This document shows, piece after piece, positions 8,717 to 17,050 of a DNA stretch of 48,861 bases. The notes beneath the pieces are model-generated. The model did not search any database and was not told where the DNA came from. It saw only the letters and a list, made by a program, of their open reading frames with translations. The stretch spans positions 1 through 48,861 of the forward strand of contig CANJQC010000031.1 in the NCBI GenBank assembly GCA_947476295.1, given 5' to 3'. The stretch is from Planctomycetaceae bacterium (GTDB lineage Bacteria > Planctomycetota > Planctomycetia > Planctomycetales > Planctomycetaceae). The translations under genes were made by a program, and so were the position numbers. Within the stretch, counting starts at the first letter, position 1. Each line of letters begins with the position of its first letter.

Positions 8717-9835
8717 CTAATCCAGCGTAAACTCCGGCAGTCTAACGATTTCTCCGCCCTTGTTTGCAGACTCATGCGCACAAATGCCGACGCAGGTCCA
8801 GTTGGCACTGGTGACGGCGTTGGGACGTGGGTCACGATTTTCTGACAGGGCGCTGAGGAATTCGTGTACTAGGTGAGGGTGTGAACCGCCGTGACCACCG
8901 CCCTGCAGGAATGACAGGTGATCGGCGTCATGGATTTCTGCCGGCTGAGTGAATCGACGGATGGATTCCGGCAGCAGATGAGCAAAGTCCGGGACCGTGA
9001 TTTTTTCCGGAATCTCAGGCTCCGGCTTCTTCGCCGTATGAATCACATGTGGCTCGTGTTCGACCAATGTCCATTCGAAACTTTTCTTTGTGCCGTACAC
9101 ATCGAAACTTTCACGGTACTGCCGCGCTACGTCATACAGACATCGCCAGATATGCGCCGTCAGATCCGTGTTCCTGATTTTAATGTGGCAGGTTTCCACA
9201 GCGAACTTGTTGCCGGACTTTTTGGCAATGTCATCGCGAACAGTTCCGGAACCGAAGCAACTGACGTATTCGGCCAATCCATCGACCAGTCCAAGACACG
9301 GGCTCACCACATGAGTCGCATAATGCATCGGAATCATCTTTTCCCAGTAACTCGGCCAGCCGTCCATATCTTGCGGATGCGACGCGGCGAGATGCTGAAT
9401 TTTGCCGAGTTCCCCTTTCTTGTACATTTCTTTGATAAACAGATATTCGCGGCTGTAAACGACGGTTTCGGCCATCATGTACTTCAGGCCGGTCTGCTTG
9501 ACTTTTTCCACAATCTGACGGCACTCTTCGATGGTCGTCGCCATTGGAACGGTACAAATCACATGCTTGCCAGCATCCAGCGCTTTGAGTGACATCCAGG
9601 CGTGGTCGGAAATCGGACTGTTGATGTGGACAAAATCGATACTTTTGTCAGCCAAGACTTCGTCGTAGCTGGTGTATCGTTTTTCGATGCCGAACTGATC
9701 GCCGCACTTCTTAAGTTCCGCTGGATTACGTCGGCAAATGGCCGCGACGGTGGCGTTTGGATGCGCCTGATAAATTGAAATAAACTCCGCCCCGAATCCA
9801 AGCCCGATCATCGCCACATTGAATTGCTTTGTCAT
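8717..9835 (-). CDS. Gfo/Idh/MocA family oxidoreductase
   Basis: A 372-aa NAD(P)-dependent oxidoreductase. The N-terminal Rossmann fold opens with a beta strand and the glycine motif GLGFGAEF near residues 12-19. The Gfo/Idh/MocA region K-H-V-I-C-T-V-P-M-A (residues about 88-97) corresponds to the usual EKP motif with Lys and Pro changed to a TVP version. The C-terminal part (about 130-340) is the substrate beta-sheet domain; H-G-G-S-H-P near residue 317 is typical of a planctomycete subgroup. The enzyme probably oxidises or epimerises a sugar or cyclitol. The substrate is unknown, and no sugar operon surrounds it. No signal peptide is seen, so it should be cytoplasmic. AGGGCG upstream of ATG is the likely ribosome site. 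Confidence 0.9.
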   Translation of the reverse strand: MTKQFNVAMIGLGFGAEFISIYQAHPNATVAAICRRNPAELKKCGDQFGIEKRYTSYDEVLADKSIDFVHINSPISDHAWMSLKALDAGKHVICTVPMATTIEECRQIVEKVKQTGLKYMMAETVVYSREYLFIKEMYKKGELGKIQHLAASHPQDMDGWPSYWEKMIPMHYATHVVSPCLGLVDGLAEYVSCFGSGTVRDDIAKKSGNKFAVETCHIKIRNTDLTAHIWRCLYDVARQYRESFDVYGTKKSFEWTLVEHEPHVIHTAKKPEPEIPEKITVPDFAHLLPESIRRFTQPAEIHDADHLSFLQGGGHGGSHPHLVHEFLSALSENRDPRPNAVTSANWTCVGICAHESANKGGEIVRLPEFTLD

Positions 9836-10318
9836 TGGTCGCCCTTAGTCTGATAACGTAATGCCCAGTCAGGATTCCATGGTGATTTGTGTTCACGGCG
9901 TAACTGTGTCGCGAAAACGTCAGAAGTTCAACCATCGCCGTACGTCGGAAGGGGAACTTTGTGTCGGGCTGCCTCTCGTTTCTGGGATAGTTCTGGCGAA
10001 TTGCAGGAGAGGTCCGAACCTCCCGTGAACGGGCAGCCGGACAAAATTCTGAACTGCGATCTTCTTCGATCTGAACACAACACGGCCACGCCCATCGCCA
10101 GATCTCGTTTTGAAACCGTTGAGGAACACGAGTCGCGATCACTGCTGCAACTCGGAGGGCTGACGCCCTGCCGCTCGCCTTTCTAGGACTACCGCGTCGG
10201 GAAGGAACACCGAAACAATGGTGCTAGGAACCATTTCATGAGAACCCCCTTATTTGGTTCGTGACACTTTTTCTGTCTGCTGACACCTTTTCTGTCTGGC
10301 GTTGGCTCATCGCAGAAG
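9836..10318. other. Intergenic region, no gene recognised
   Basis: About 480 bases with short open frames on both strands but no recognisable protein or clear start. The only structure noted is a tandem pair at 10262-10298, in which TGACACTTTTTCTGTCTG is followed after one base by a copy differing at one position. It lies 21 bases beyond the parE stop. Confidence 0.5.
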
Positions 10319-10603
10319 TCACAGCCGTTGAACGTCACGTGCGCCATGCAGCACTCGGGCGAGTTCGATTCCGTCCGACGTTGGCCGATAGTAGACGACG
10401 TAGTTTCCGACCGTGAAACATCGAATGTTTCGACCGAGTTCGGGCCGCAATTCGCCGAGCTGCGGTTGGTTGGCGTAGGATTGGCAACGCACGCCGAGGT
10501 GATCGAGAAAACGATCAGCGGCGCTCGGATTGTCAGTCGCGATGTAAGTCCAGATCTGGTCAAGATCCAGATTTGCGCCAGAAGAAACAGAAACAACCGG
10601 CAT
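10319..10603 (-). CDS. parE: RelE/ParE superfamily toxin
   Basis: A 94-aa protein of the ParE toxin family. Features are an N-terminal strand, an L-D-Q-I-W-x-Y-I motif typical of the first ParE helix (residues 14-21), A-A-D-R-F-L-D-H-L in the second helix, L-G-E-L-R-P-E-L-G before the sheet, and a C-terminal Y-V-V-Y-Y-R and I-x-L-A-R-V-L-H-G-A-R-D pattern. ParE toxins usually inhibit DNA gyrase; some relatives cleave mRNA, and the target cannot be decided here. The ATG overlaps the TGA stop of the upstream antitoxin gene by one base (TGATG), which indicates translational coupling. Confidence 0.92.
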   Translation of the reverse strand: MPVVSVSSGANLDLDQIWTYIATDNPSAADRFLDHLGVRCQSYANQPQLGELRPELGRNIRCFTVGNYVVYYRPTSDGIELARVLHGARDVQRL

Positions 10604-10860
10604 CAGTCAGCTTTCTCCAATGATGCCAGTCGCTGCTGTCCCCGCCGTTTAATGTCGTTGATGTCCAGTATTGTCGATTGGCCTGCGTCCAGTTGTTCAA
10701 GACCCGCTTGGATATCGCCTCGTAACGCATCTAACTTCTGTTCTCTGTCTCGAAGCAGATTCAGGCCTTCACCGACGGCTTCTTCCTCGGACCGAAACCG
10801 ACCGCTGGCAACACCACGAGAAACGAACGTCTGAAAATCTTTCGGAATCGTGATCGACAT
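10603..10860 (-). CDS. parD: ParD-type antitoxin
   Basis: An 85-aa ribbon-helix-helix antitoxin of the ParD/CopG type. The N-terminus (M-S-I-T-I-P-K-D-F) gives the beta strand that contacts operator DNA. The two helices follow to about residue 42 with the usual G-R-F-R-S-E-E-E-A-V motif. The C-terminal half, with heptads up to residue 70, would wrap the toxin. The gene comes first in the operon, with parE directly after, so ParD can neutralise the toxin and probably represses the pair. A promoter should lie just above 10860, between this gene and the spacer; no clear operator was picked out. Confidence 0.9.
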   Translation of the reverse strand: MSITIPKDFQTFVSRGVASGRFRSEEEAVGEGLNLLRDREQKLDALRGDIQAGLEQLDAGQSTILDINDIKRRGQQRLASLEKAD

Positions 10861-11415
10861 GGGAATTGAACCTGTTCAGAACAACAATGGATGACTTTGC
10901 CAATGGACTTTGCGGCAGATGGAACATTCTAACCACGGTGAGGGCTCGTCGTCACCTGTTTTTTATTGCGGCATTGTCGCCTCTTACCTTGCCGTATTGT
11001 ACGCGTTGCATGTTTGAGCCACGAAGAGACTTGTCGCAGGCTCGCCCAGCAACCCAGGGAAAGACATGAAAGAGTTTTAACCACAGATTTCGCGGATTTC
11101 ACAGATGAATACACGGCGACTCATCCGTGCGATCGGCGAAATCCGTGGTCAAATATTGCGATTCGTGAAGTGGACTCCTGTTCGATGTGAACCTCGTGAA
11201 TGATCGAGAAGCATTGAAAAAAACTCCGTTTCTCGATCGTAACATTATGCCATAAAACATCTTGAGAATTACCGGTTCTGTTGGGACGGTGAACGTAGAA
11301 TCATCTGGCGTGATAAAAACTAAAAGTTTTCCTGTAATCGCAGACCGTCCTGTGTTTCAACGACGCCGATCTGTGGCATGAATCAGGTGGATGATCCGCT
11401 TGAGGCGCACCTTCC
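10861..11415. repeat. Intergenic region with interspersed inverted repeat
   Basis: No gene is seen. At 11079-11107 a stretch beginning AACCACAGATTTCGCGG and at 11122-11149 a stretch ending GCGAAATCCGTGGT form imperfect inverted arms. This is the widely scattered repeat of the type accacagattt...aaatccgtggt seen in many planctomycete and related genomes. The preceding bases (11021-11078), with a GCCACGAAGAGAC tract, look like part of the same element. The remaining bases up to the SCO gene look AT-richer and should hold its promoter. Confidence 0.6.
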
Positions 11416-12852
11416 ATGCAGCATCTGAATCAACACACCTTCTGCCGACGCCCGGGCTCGCCACGCGGGATGTCGAGGACGGCTTTCATCGCCGGGCTGG
11501 CGATGTGGACCTTGGTGCTTGGAGCGTTGTACTTGGTTGCTGTTCGTAAACTGTCGAACGACAGTGCCCAGACGGAAGTGTCGCAGGCGGACGGCGCTAA
11601 GCAACCTCGCCAAGAAACTGAACTGGAGCCAATCGAAGCCACTCAGAAAACCGTGATCATCAGCTTTCCCAGCCGTGAGCTGCCGGAGTTTGAGTTTCCG
11701 GAAAGCGCGGGCGGAACAGTAAGTCGCGAAAGCATGAAGGGCAAACGGTGGCTTGCGAACTTTATATTCACACGCTGTGCTGGTCCGTGTCCTTTGATGA
11801 CACGCGACGTGTCGGAACTTCATCGTCTTGTGGCGCAGTCAAATCCTGATTTTCGTTTTGTTACGTTCAGTGTCGATCCTGGCTATGACACCGCCGAAGT
11901 GCTTCAGAAATATGCGGAGACATTTCGCGCAGATCAGGAACGCTGGAAATTTGTCACTGGCGACGAAACCGCGATGCATGATTTTATTCGGCGAGGTTTT
12001 ACGCAGTATGTTCAGCCGAATCTGGGCGACCTGCGAAAGCCCGGCTTTGAGGTCGCTCATTCCAACCGTGCTGTGCTGGTGAACGAAGAAGGGGTGCCCG
12101 TGGCTTCGTTCGTGATGACGATTTCGGAAGATGTTGCAAAACTTCGGCGCATCATCGAAGGCAAGGGTGACTTTCCAAAGCCAGATCCAGGACTTACATT
12201 TTCTGCAACGAGCGGTGAGAACCCAACCGTCCCTCTGACGCTCGTTCCGGTGGCAGAAGACAGCGACACTGAATCAGAGACCACAGACGGCAACAAGGCG
12301 GACGACACAACACTGCCTGAAACGCCGCAGGCCCGAAATCGAAAAATTGACGAACTGCTGCCGACATGGGCTGCAAACATGCCGACGATCAATGCGTGCC
12401 TGAACTCCGCCTGCATTGTACTGCTGCTGTCGGGGCTGGGCGCGATCAAATCCGGGAATAGAATCAGACATCGCAACTTGATGATCGTGTCGTTCCTTGT
12501 ATCTGTAGCATTTCTGGTCTGTTATCTGTCGTATCACGAGGTTCTGTATCGGTTTACTCAGTACCGTGGTCGTGGGTTTGAAGGCAGTATTTGGGCGACT
12601 CGCGTGTATTTCACCATTTTGATTCCCCATGTGATTCTTGCGGCATTGGTGCCGATTCTCGCGCTTCGGGTTTTCTATCTTGCGTTCCGCGAGCGCTGGC
12701 CAGAACACCGACGTCTTGCAAAAATCACTTTGCCGATCTGGTTGTTTGTGTCGATCACAGGTGTGGTGATTTATGGTATGCTGTACCATTGGCCGTGGAG
12801 GAACGCACCGGCGTTGCTGGGTGTGCTCGATAGTTTGAAGGGGTCTGTCTGA
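11416..12852 (+). CDS. SCO1/SenC copper chaperone fused to DUF420 (CtaM/YozB-like) membrane domain
   Basis: A 478-aa two-part protein. After a short N-terminal tail and a membrane helix (about residues 22-43) comes a thioredoxin-fold SCO domain (about 65-255). It has the copper-binding cysteines C121 and C125 in C-A-G-P-C-P and the ligand histidine H215 in V-A-H-S-N. SCO proteins deliver copper to the CuA site of haem-copper oxidases. An acidic low-complexity linker (about 262-315) joins it to a C-terminal membrane domain of about four to five helices (320-478), with motifs R-H-R-N-L-M and G-S-I-W-A-T-R-V-Y. This matches DUF420, the family of the oxidase assembly factor CtaM/YozB. Normally these are separate proteins. 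A GAGG site precedes the ATG; an alternative start is M19. The next gene overlaps its stop codon. Confidence 0.9.
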   Translation: MQHLNQHTFCRRPGSPRGMSRTAFIAGLAMWTLVLGALYLVAVRKLSNDSAQTEVSQADGAKQPRQETELEPIEATQKTVIISFPSRELPEFEFPESAGGTVSRESMKGKRWLANFIFTRCAGPCPLMTRDVSELHRLVAQSNPDFRFVTFSVDPGYDTAEVLQKYAETFRADQERWKFVTGDETAMHDFIRRGFTQYVQPNLGDLRKPGFEVAHSNRAVLVNEEGVPVASFVMTISEDVAKLRRIIEGKGDFPKPDPGLTFSATSGENPTVPLTLVPVAEDSDTESETTDGNKADDTTLPETPQARNRKIDELLPTWAANMPTINACLNSACIVLLLSGLGAIKSGNRIRHRNLMIVSFLVSVAFLVCYLSYHEVLYRFTQYRGRGFEGSIWATRVYFTILIPHVILAALVPILALRVFYLAFRERWPEHRRLAKITLPIWLFVSITGVVIYGMLYHWPWRNAPALLGVLDSLKGSV

Positions 12853-13139
12853 TGAAATCGCTGCTTCGCGTGACACTTGCTGCTGGGATTTTTGCTGCAA
12901 CCGCTGGCGTTGTGCCTCATGCGTGGCAATCCCAGGCTGCGGCGTGTCCAGGCTGCAAGAACGCTAACGAAACGGACTCGCGGCGACCGACCGCTTACAT
13001 GTACAGCATCCTGTTTATGCTTGGGATGCCAGCCACGATCTTCAGTTGTTTCGGAATTGCCTTCTACCGCATGTCACGTCGTGAAATGCTTGAACAGCAG
13101 GACGTGCTGGCCGCTGGGGACGTTGTAGAGAATAGTTGA
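12852..13139 (+). CDS. Small membrane protein with CPGC motif
   Basis: A 95-aa protein whose ATG overlaps the stop codon of the SCO-DUF420 gene (TGATG), so the two are translationally coupled. It has an N-terminal signal-like segment (residues 4-30), then a C-P-G-C pair at about residues 33-36 that would face the periplasm. One clear membrane helix (about 53-71) is followed by a charged cytoplasmic tail. The Cys pair next to an oxidase-assembly gene suggests copper or redox handling, but that is inference. No named family is recognised. Confidence 0.75.
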   Translation: MKSLLRVTLAAGIFAATAGVVPHAWQSQAAACPGCKNANETDSRRPTAYMYSILFMLGMPATIFSCFGIAFYRMSRREMLEQQDVLAAGDVVENS

Positions 13140-13221
13140 CCGCGAATGCGGTTCTGCGGAATGGCGATAGCCCCGGTTACTGTATCTCTGACTCATCACA
13201 CTGTTCAGGAATGTTGGCTCC

Positions 13222-14088
13222 GTGCAATTGTTCCGCTACATCCGCAAGGCATTCGCGAATCATTGGAACCTGTTGGGGCTGGTCGGAGGCATTGGGTTTT
13301 CCCTTTTGTCCGGAAGTCCTGAGATCGGATTGCCACTCGTTGCCGCTGCAGAAGTTGCCTGGTTGGGATTTGTGGGGACTCATCCCCGCTTCCAACAATA
13401 CGTGGACGTGACCGAAAATGAAGTTGTACGGTCTCAGGACGTCGCAGCCACCGACGAACGCATGCGAAAAATGTTCGCGTCGCTTCCCCGCGGGCTACAA
13501 AATCGATTCACAGAACTGCTCAAACAGTGCAATGAGTTGCGATCCATCAGCCAGGGCTACCACGCCGCCAACAGCGAGGCTGAAGAAGGCACGGTCGCCG
13601 AACTTCGCATGAACGGGCTCGATAAACTGCTGTGGCTGTATTTAAAGCTGTTGTATACGGAATACTCGCTGAATCGTTTTTTTGAGACGACCGGTGCCGA
13701 ACAAATTCAGCGTGATCTGAAGCAGGTACAGGAACGTCTCAAATGCGAACAGGATCGTCCGGCGGGAACCCAGCGCGATCGCATAATTGCAACACTGCAG
13801 GACAATCTGCAAACCTGCGCACAGCGTCTGGCCAATTTTGAACAGGCACGGGATAGCTACGAGCTTGTCCGCGCTGAACAGCAGCGTCTGGAAACTCGTA
13901 TCCGCTCACTGGCTGAAATGAGCATCAGTCAGGGCGATCCCGGGACCATCTCATCTCAGGTGGACACGGTCGCGGGGAGCGTGACGGAAACCGAAAAGAC
14001 GCTGGAAGATCTAAAGTTTGTTACCGGGATGTCATCATATGATGAATCCGTTCCGGAAATTCTTCCGCGACAAAAGGTGGCACAGTAA
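13222..14088 (+). CDS. Membrane-anchored coiled-coil hypothetical protein
   Basis: A 288-aa protein with two membrane-spanning segments near the N-terminus (about residues 15-50, separated by S-G-S-P-E-I-G) and a long mostly helical soluble part. Residues about 155-255 are rich in heptads, with many Gln, Arg, Glu and Leu, and should form a coiled coil. The start is GTG; an AGGA box lies 12-15 bases upstream, and the ATG at 13211 is in another frame. The family is unrecognised beyond its general appearance in planctomycetes. It sits 82 nt downstream of the small CPGC protein and may belong to the same transcript, but a link to oxidase assembly is not shown. Confidence 0.75.
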   Translation: MQLFRYIRKAFANHWNLLGLVGGIGFSLLSGSPEIGLPLVAAAEVAWLGFVGTHPRFQQYVDVTENEVVRSQDVAATDERMRKMFASLPRGLQNRFTELLKQCNELRSISQGYHAANSEAEEGTVAELRMNGLDKLLWLYLKLLYTEYSLNRFFETTGAEQIQRDLKQVQERLKCEQDRPAGTQRDRIIATLQDNLQTCAQRLANFEQARDSYELVRAEQQRLETRIRSLAEMSISQGDPGTISSQVDTVAGSVTETEKTLEDLKFVTGMSSYDESVPEILPRQKVAQ

Positions 14089-14092
14089 ACGT

Positions 14093-14689
14093 ATGGACAA
14101 AACATCCCAATCACATCGGCTAACCGTGCAGCAATCACAGCTTGTTGTGATCGATGTTCAGGAGCGACTACTGCCGATGATTCAGGATCAGCAGAGCGTC
14201 TCGGCCTCGATTCGTTTTCTGATGGATGCAGCCGCGATACTTGCAGTGTCCGCCATCGTGACAGAACAGTACCCAAGGGGACTTGGGTCAACAGTGGAAC
14301 TTCTTCGAAATCATCCTGTCACAATTAAGACGCTGGAAAAACTGCGGTTCAGTGCAGCGGAGGCACTCGCGACTGATGCCTGGGCTCCGGACGCTTCAGC
14401 GACGCAACGCCTAGGCGGCAATCCGCAACAGATTGTTTTGGCGGGTATCGAGACGCATGTCTGTGTGCAGCAAACGGCTTTGGAACTCTGCGAAAAAGGA
14501 TTGCAGGTCGTCGTGGCCGCAGATTGTGTCGGGAGCCGATTCGCCGACGATCATCAATGGGGATTACACCGCATGGCCAACGCAGGCGTTGTGATCACGA
14601 CAGCGGAAGCCATCGCATTTGAATGGTGCGAGCGAGCAGGCCATGATCGCTTCAAGGCCTTCAGTCGCCTTGTTCGTGACCGTCGATAG
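14093..14689 (+). CDS. Isochorismatase-like cysteine hydrolase
   Basis: A 198-aa protein of the isochorismatase/nicotinamidase-like hydrolase superfamily. The catalytic triad is visible: D21 in V-V-I-D-V-Q-E, K83 in L-E-K-L-R-F-S, and C124 in G-I-E-T-H-V-C-V-Q-Q-T. The closest style is the YcaC-type or mammalian ISOC-like group with a G-x-E-T-H-x-C motif; the substrate is not predictable. The frame is open upstream to 14018, but that part would overlap the preceding gene and is not family-like, so the ATG at 14093 is preferred. It lies 4 nt after the coiled-coil gene and is probably in the same operon. Confidence 0.9.
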   Translation: MDKTSQSHRLTVQQSQLVVIDVQERLLPMIQDQQSVSASIRFLMDAAAILAVSAIVTEQYPRGLGSTVELLRNHPVTIKTLEKLRFSAAEALATDAWAPDASATQRLGGNPQQIVLAGIETHVCVQQTALELCEKGLQVVVAADCVGSRFADDHQWGLHRMANAGVVITTAEAIAFEWCERAGHDRFKAFSRLVRDRR

Positions 14690-15111
14690 TGTGACTGCGA
14701 TTTTTACTTGGCGCGGGCTTCGCCCGCAACCCAATCAGCCGCAGGGCGCTAGCCCCGGTTGCATGACGCACGAACCGGGGCCAGCGCCCTGCGGCTGATC
14801 ATGATAAATCTTCTCCTAAAAACAATCCTTTCAACGTTTGCTGAGCAGGAATTTCCGCGTCTGTGTTCCTTCGGCCATGAGATCGTTGCCGGGCAGAGCG
14901 GAGTTCTGTTCAAGTGGTACGCACCTGTGTCTGATCACAGCCACGAGAGTGAACTGTCAAATCTTCGCTAACAATGCGGAAGGCGGCCGGGAGTCTTGTG
15001 TTCAGCGAGAAACGTTCCGATACTCTCGGTCCCGCCGTTGTTGCCAATTTTCCTGCTCAAGGATATTTCTGGCTCTCCGCAAATGCTCTTCCTTCGTCTG
15101 AGTACAATCCC
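14690..15111. repeat. Intergenic palindromic element
   Basis: No gene is assigned here, although the frame of the next gene is open from 14974. The spacer contains a small hairpin (GCGGGC 14713-14718 with GCCCGC 14722-14727) followed by a large one. Its 27-base arms at 14734-14760 and 14773-14799 are complementary at 26 of 27 positions around a 12-base loop. The first hairpin and the bases after it (CGCCCGCAACCCAAT) recur near 8348-8360, so this is an interspersed family. The long stem just downstream of the isochorismatase gene could also stop transcription, although no T run follows. Confidence 0.75.
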
Positions 15112-17031
15112 ATGAAACGAACTCAAATGCCATTTCATTCAGGAATTCTTATCGTCGCCGTTGCGGTGGGCCTAAACGTGTGCGGCTTGAGAATCGCCGA
15201 CGGGCAACATCAGGCAACGACGACGCTGTCGGCAGCCGAACGCACAGATTCCTTTGAAACGAAAATGAAACTGCTTCAGGATGCATGGCAACGGAAGGAC
15301 TATGATCTGGCACGATCACTGACTCATTCCCTGCGAGATTCCGTGGTACAGACGCAGGTTGAAGAGGAAAATCCCGGGACATCGCTCATTCCCGCGTCGC
15401 AGTTTCAGTCGGTCGATGCTCTCCCGGTCCAATGGAAGCAGTGGGCTCGCGGCTGGAAGTATTTCAAGCAGATCTCAATAACGGAAACCGCAGGTGAGGC
15501 GAGAAGTTCAGAGCCTGTTGAAGTGCTGATGAGCTTTCCAGAAGATCAGGTCAGTTCACTTGGCCGCGAACTGCGAATTGCCCGGGTCGCCGACGGCAGA
15601 CTGATAGAGGTACCGAGCCAGGTCTTCGGCGAAGTGCGACGAAAAAGTGACCGTTTCTGCCACGTCCTGTGGCTGGCTGACAGTCTTCCCCGACAGAAAC
15701 AGATCTTTTTGGCCTTCTACGGAAATCCAGACGCCGAGCTGCCGCAATATCCCTCGGACCTGGAAACAACGGGCGAAGGATTTGGGCTCGACATTTCCAA
15801 CGCATTCTTCAAAGCATCCCTCTCGCGTCAAACCGGACAGCTTGAGCGTTTGACATTGCGCCGCGAACATGGTCTGGAACTGTTCTCGGGTGGGGAGGGA
15901 CACGGTGAGGCACCGGGAATCGACTGGGCGCATGACTACGTTGACACGGATTCCTTTCAGAAACTACGGATCTCATTATGGGACACCTGTCCTGACTATG
16001 AAGTCATTCGCGGACCGCTCTGTACGATCGTTCGCCGATGGGGCTTTCCGCATTCACCGGTACATCCGATTTACTCACCCGCACGCCTGAAGATTGACGT
16101 CGAGTATCGATTCTATTCCGGGCTTCCCTGGTTTCATAAGTTCGGCTCAATGACCGCCGTGCAGGATTTTCGTGCAGAAGCATTGCGGGATGATGAGTGG
16201 GTCTTTTCAGGTCAGTCCTTCACCGACCCATTGTGGATGGATCACAATGGCAAGTTAAAGATCGGTGATGTTCCGGGTGATCAGCAGGAGAACATTCATG
16301 GAGTCGGCTTTTTCCATAAGGACAGCAAAGACTCATTTGTTTCACTGTTTCTGGACCACTCCGCTGAGGGGCTTCCGGACCTGAAACATAACGGCGCGCC
16401 GACAATGTACTATCGGTGGCACGGAGCCGTTTGGAGTCGATATCCACTGCCCCTGAAGGATGTCCCCGCCGGCGCGATTCTGCGTCAAAAGAATGCGTAC
16501 ATTTCCATTCCGTTCACTGCCACCGATGGCCCACCAGCCATCGAGAAAATGCGTCGATGCCTGATGAGCCCGCTTCTGATCCTGTCGGGCGAAGAGAAGT
16601 TATCTAACGAAGCGAATCAAACTGCTGTCACCCCGGAACAGCCATCGAATCGCCTAGCTCGAAATGGCGAATCCGGAGACAGTTTGATCTCGAAACAAGA
16701 CATTTGGAATGCTCTGAGGGATTGCAAGGATGCCCAACTTTACACGGCTGATATTAACGTCGTCGAACTTGGGCTTGTGGACGACGTTCGAGTCCGCGGC
16801 GATGTTGTCACCGTGGTCATGTCCATGCCTCATCGTGGTCGTACCCGAGTTGGCTATTTTATTGATGGCTCAATTTCGGTGCATCCGACATTATCTGTTC
16901 CAGTTCGGGAACGACTGATGCAGATTCCGGGAGTACGTCAGGTCGTGGCGGAACAAACTTGGCACCCAGCCTGGAATTCCAATTGCGTCACAATCGATGG
17001 TCGGAGGAAACTCGGACTGCCGGTGGATTAA
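15112..17031 (+). CDS. Exported protein with C-terminal MIP18/DUF59-like domain
   Basis: A 639-aa protein. The ATG at 15112 is followed by a basic then hydrophobic segment (residues about 8-32) like a signal peptide. The frame is open further upstream, but those residues are not convincing. Residues about 35-95 are helical. The large middle part (100-500) is beta-rich with many aromatic and charged residues and resembles carbohydrate-binding or lyase-type beta sandwiches; I cannot name it. Residues about 525-639 match the MIP18/DUF59 family (iron-sulfur assembly, PaaD/SufT type): an N-terminal helix, E-L-G-L-V-x-D-V, V-T-V-V-M-S-M, I-P-G-V-x-x-V and W-H-P-A-W. The conserved cysteine seen in many cytosolic relatives is missing. 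An exported version of this domain is unexpected, so the function is open. Confidence 0.7.
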   Translation: MKRTQMPFHSGILIVAVAVGLNVCGLRIADGQHQATTTLSAAERTDSFETKMKLLQDAWQRKDYDLARSLTHSLRDSVVQTQVEEENPGTSLIPASQFQSVDALPVQWKQWARGWKYFKQISITETAGEARSSEPVEVLMSFPEDQVSSLGRELRIARVADGRLIEVPSQVFGEVRRKSDRFCHVLWLADSLPRQKQIFLAFYGNPDAELPQYPSDLETTGEGFGLDISNAFFKASLSRQTGQLERLTLRREHGLELFSGGEGHGEAPGIDWAHDYVDTDSFQKLRISLWDTCPDYEVIRGPLCTIVRRWGFPHSPVHPIYSPARLKIDVEYRFYSGLPWFHKFGSMTAVQDFRAEALRDDEWVFSGQSFTDPLWMDHNGKLKIGDVPGDQQENIHGVGFFHKDSKDSFVSLFLDHSAEGLPDLKHNGAPTMYYRWHGAVWSRYPLPLKDVPAGAILRQKNAYISIPFTATDGPPAIEKMRRCLMSPLLILSGEEKLSNEANQTAVTPEQPSNRLARNGESGDSLISKQDIWNALRDCKDAQLYTADINVVELGLVDDVRVRGDVVTVVMSMPHRGRTRVGYFIDGSISVHPTLSVPVRERLMQIPGVRQVVAEQTWHPAWNSNCVTIDGRRKLGLPVD

Positions 17032-17050
17032 CGGCATGGAATGCGTTCTG

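Noticed and set aside
8918-9592. 224-codon plus-strand frame
   Set aside because: It is antisense to the Gfo/Idh/MocA oxidoreductase and has no family pattern.
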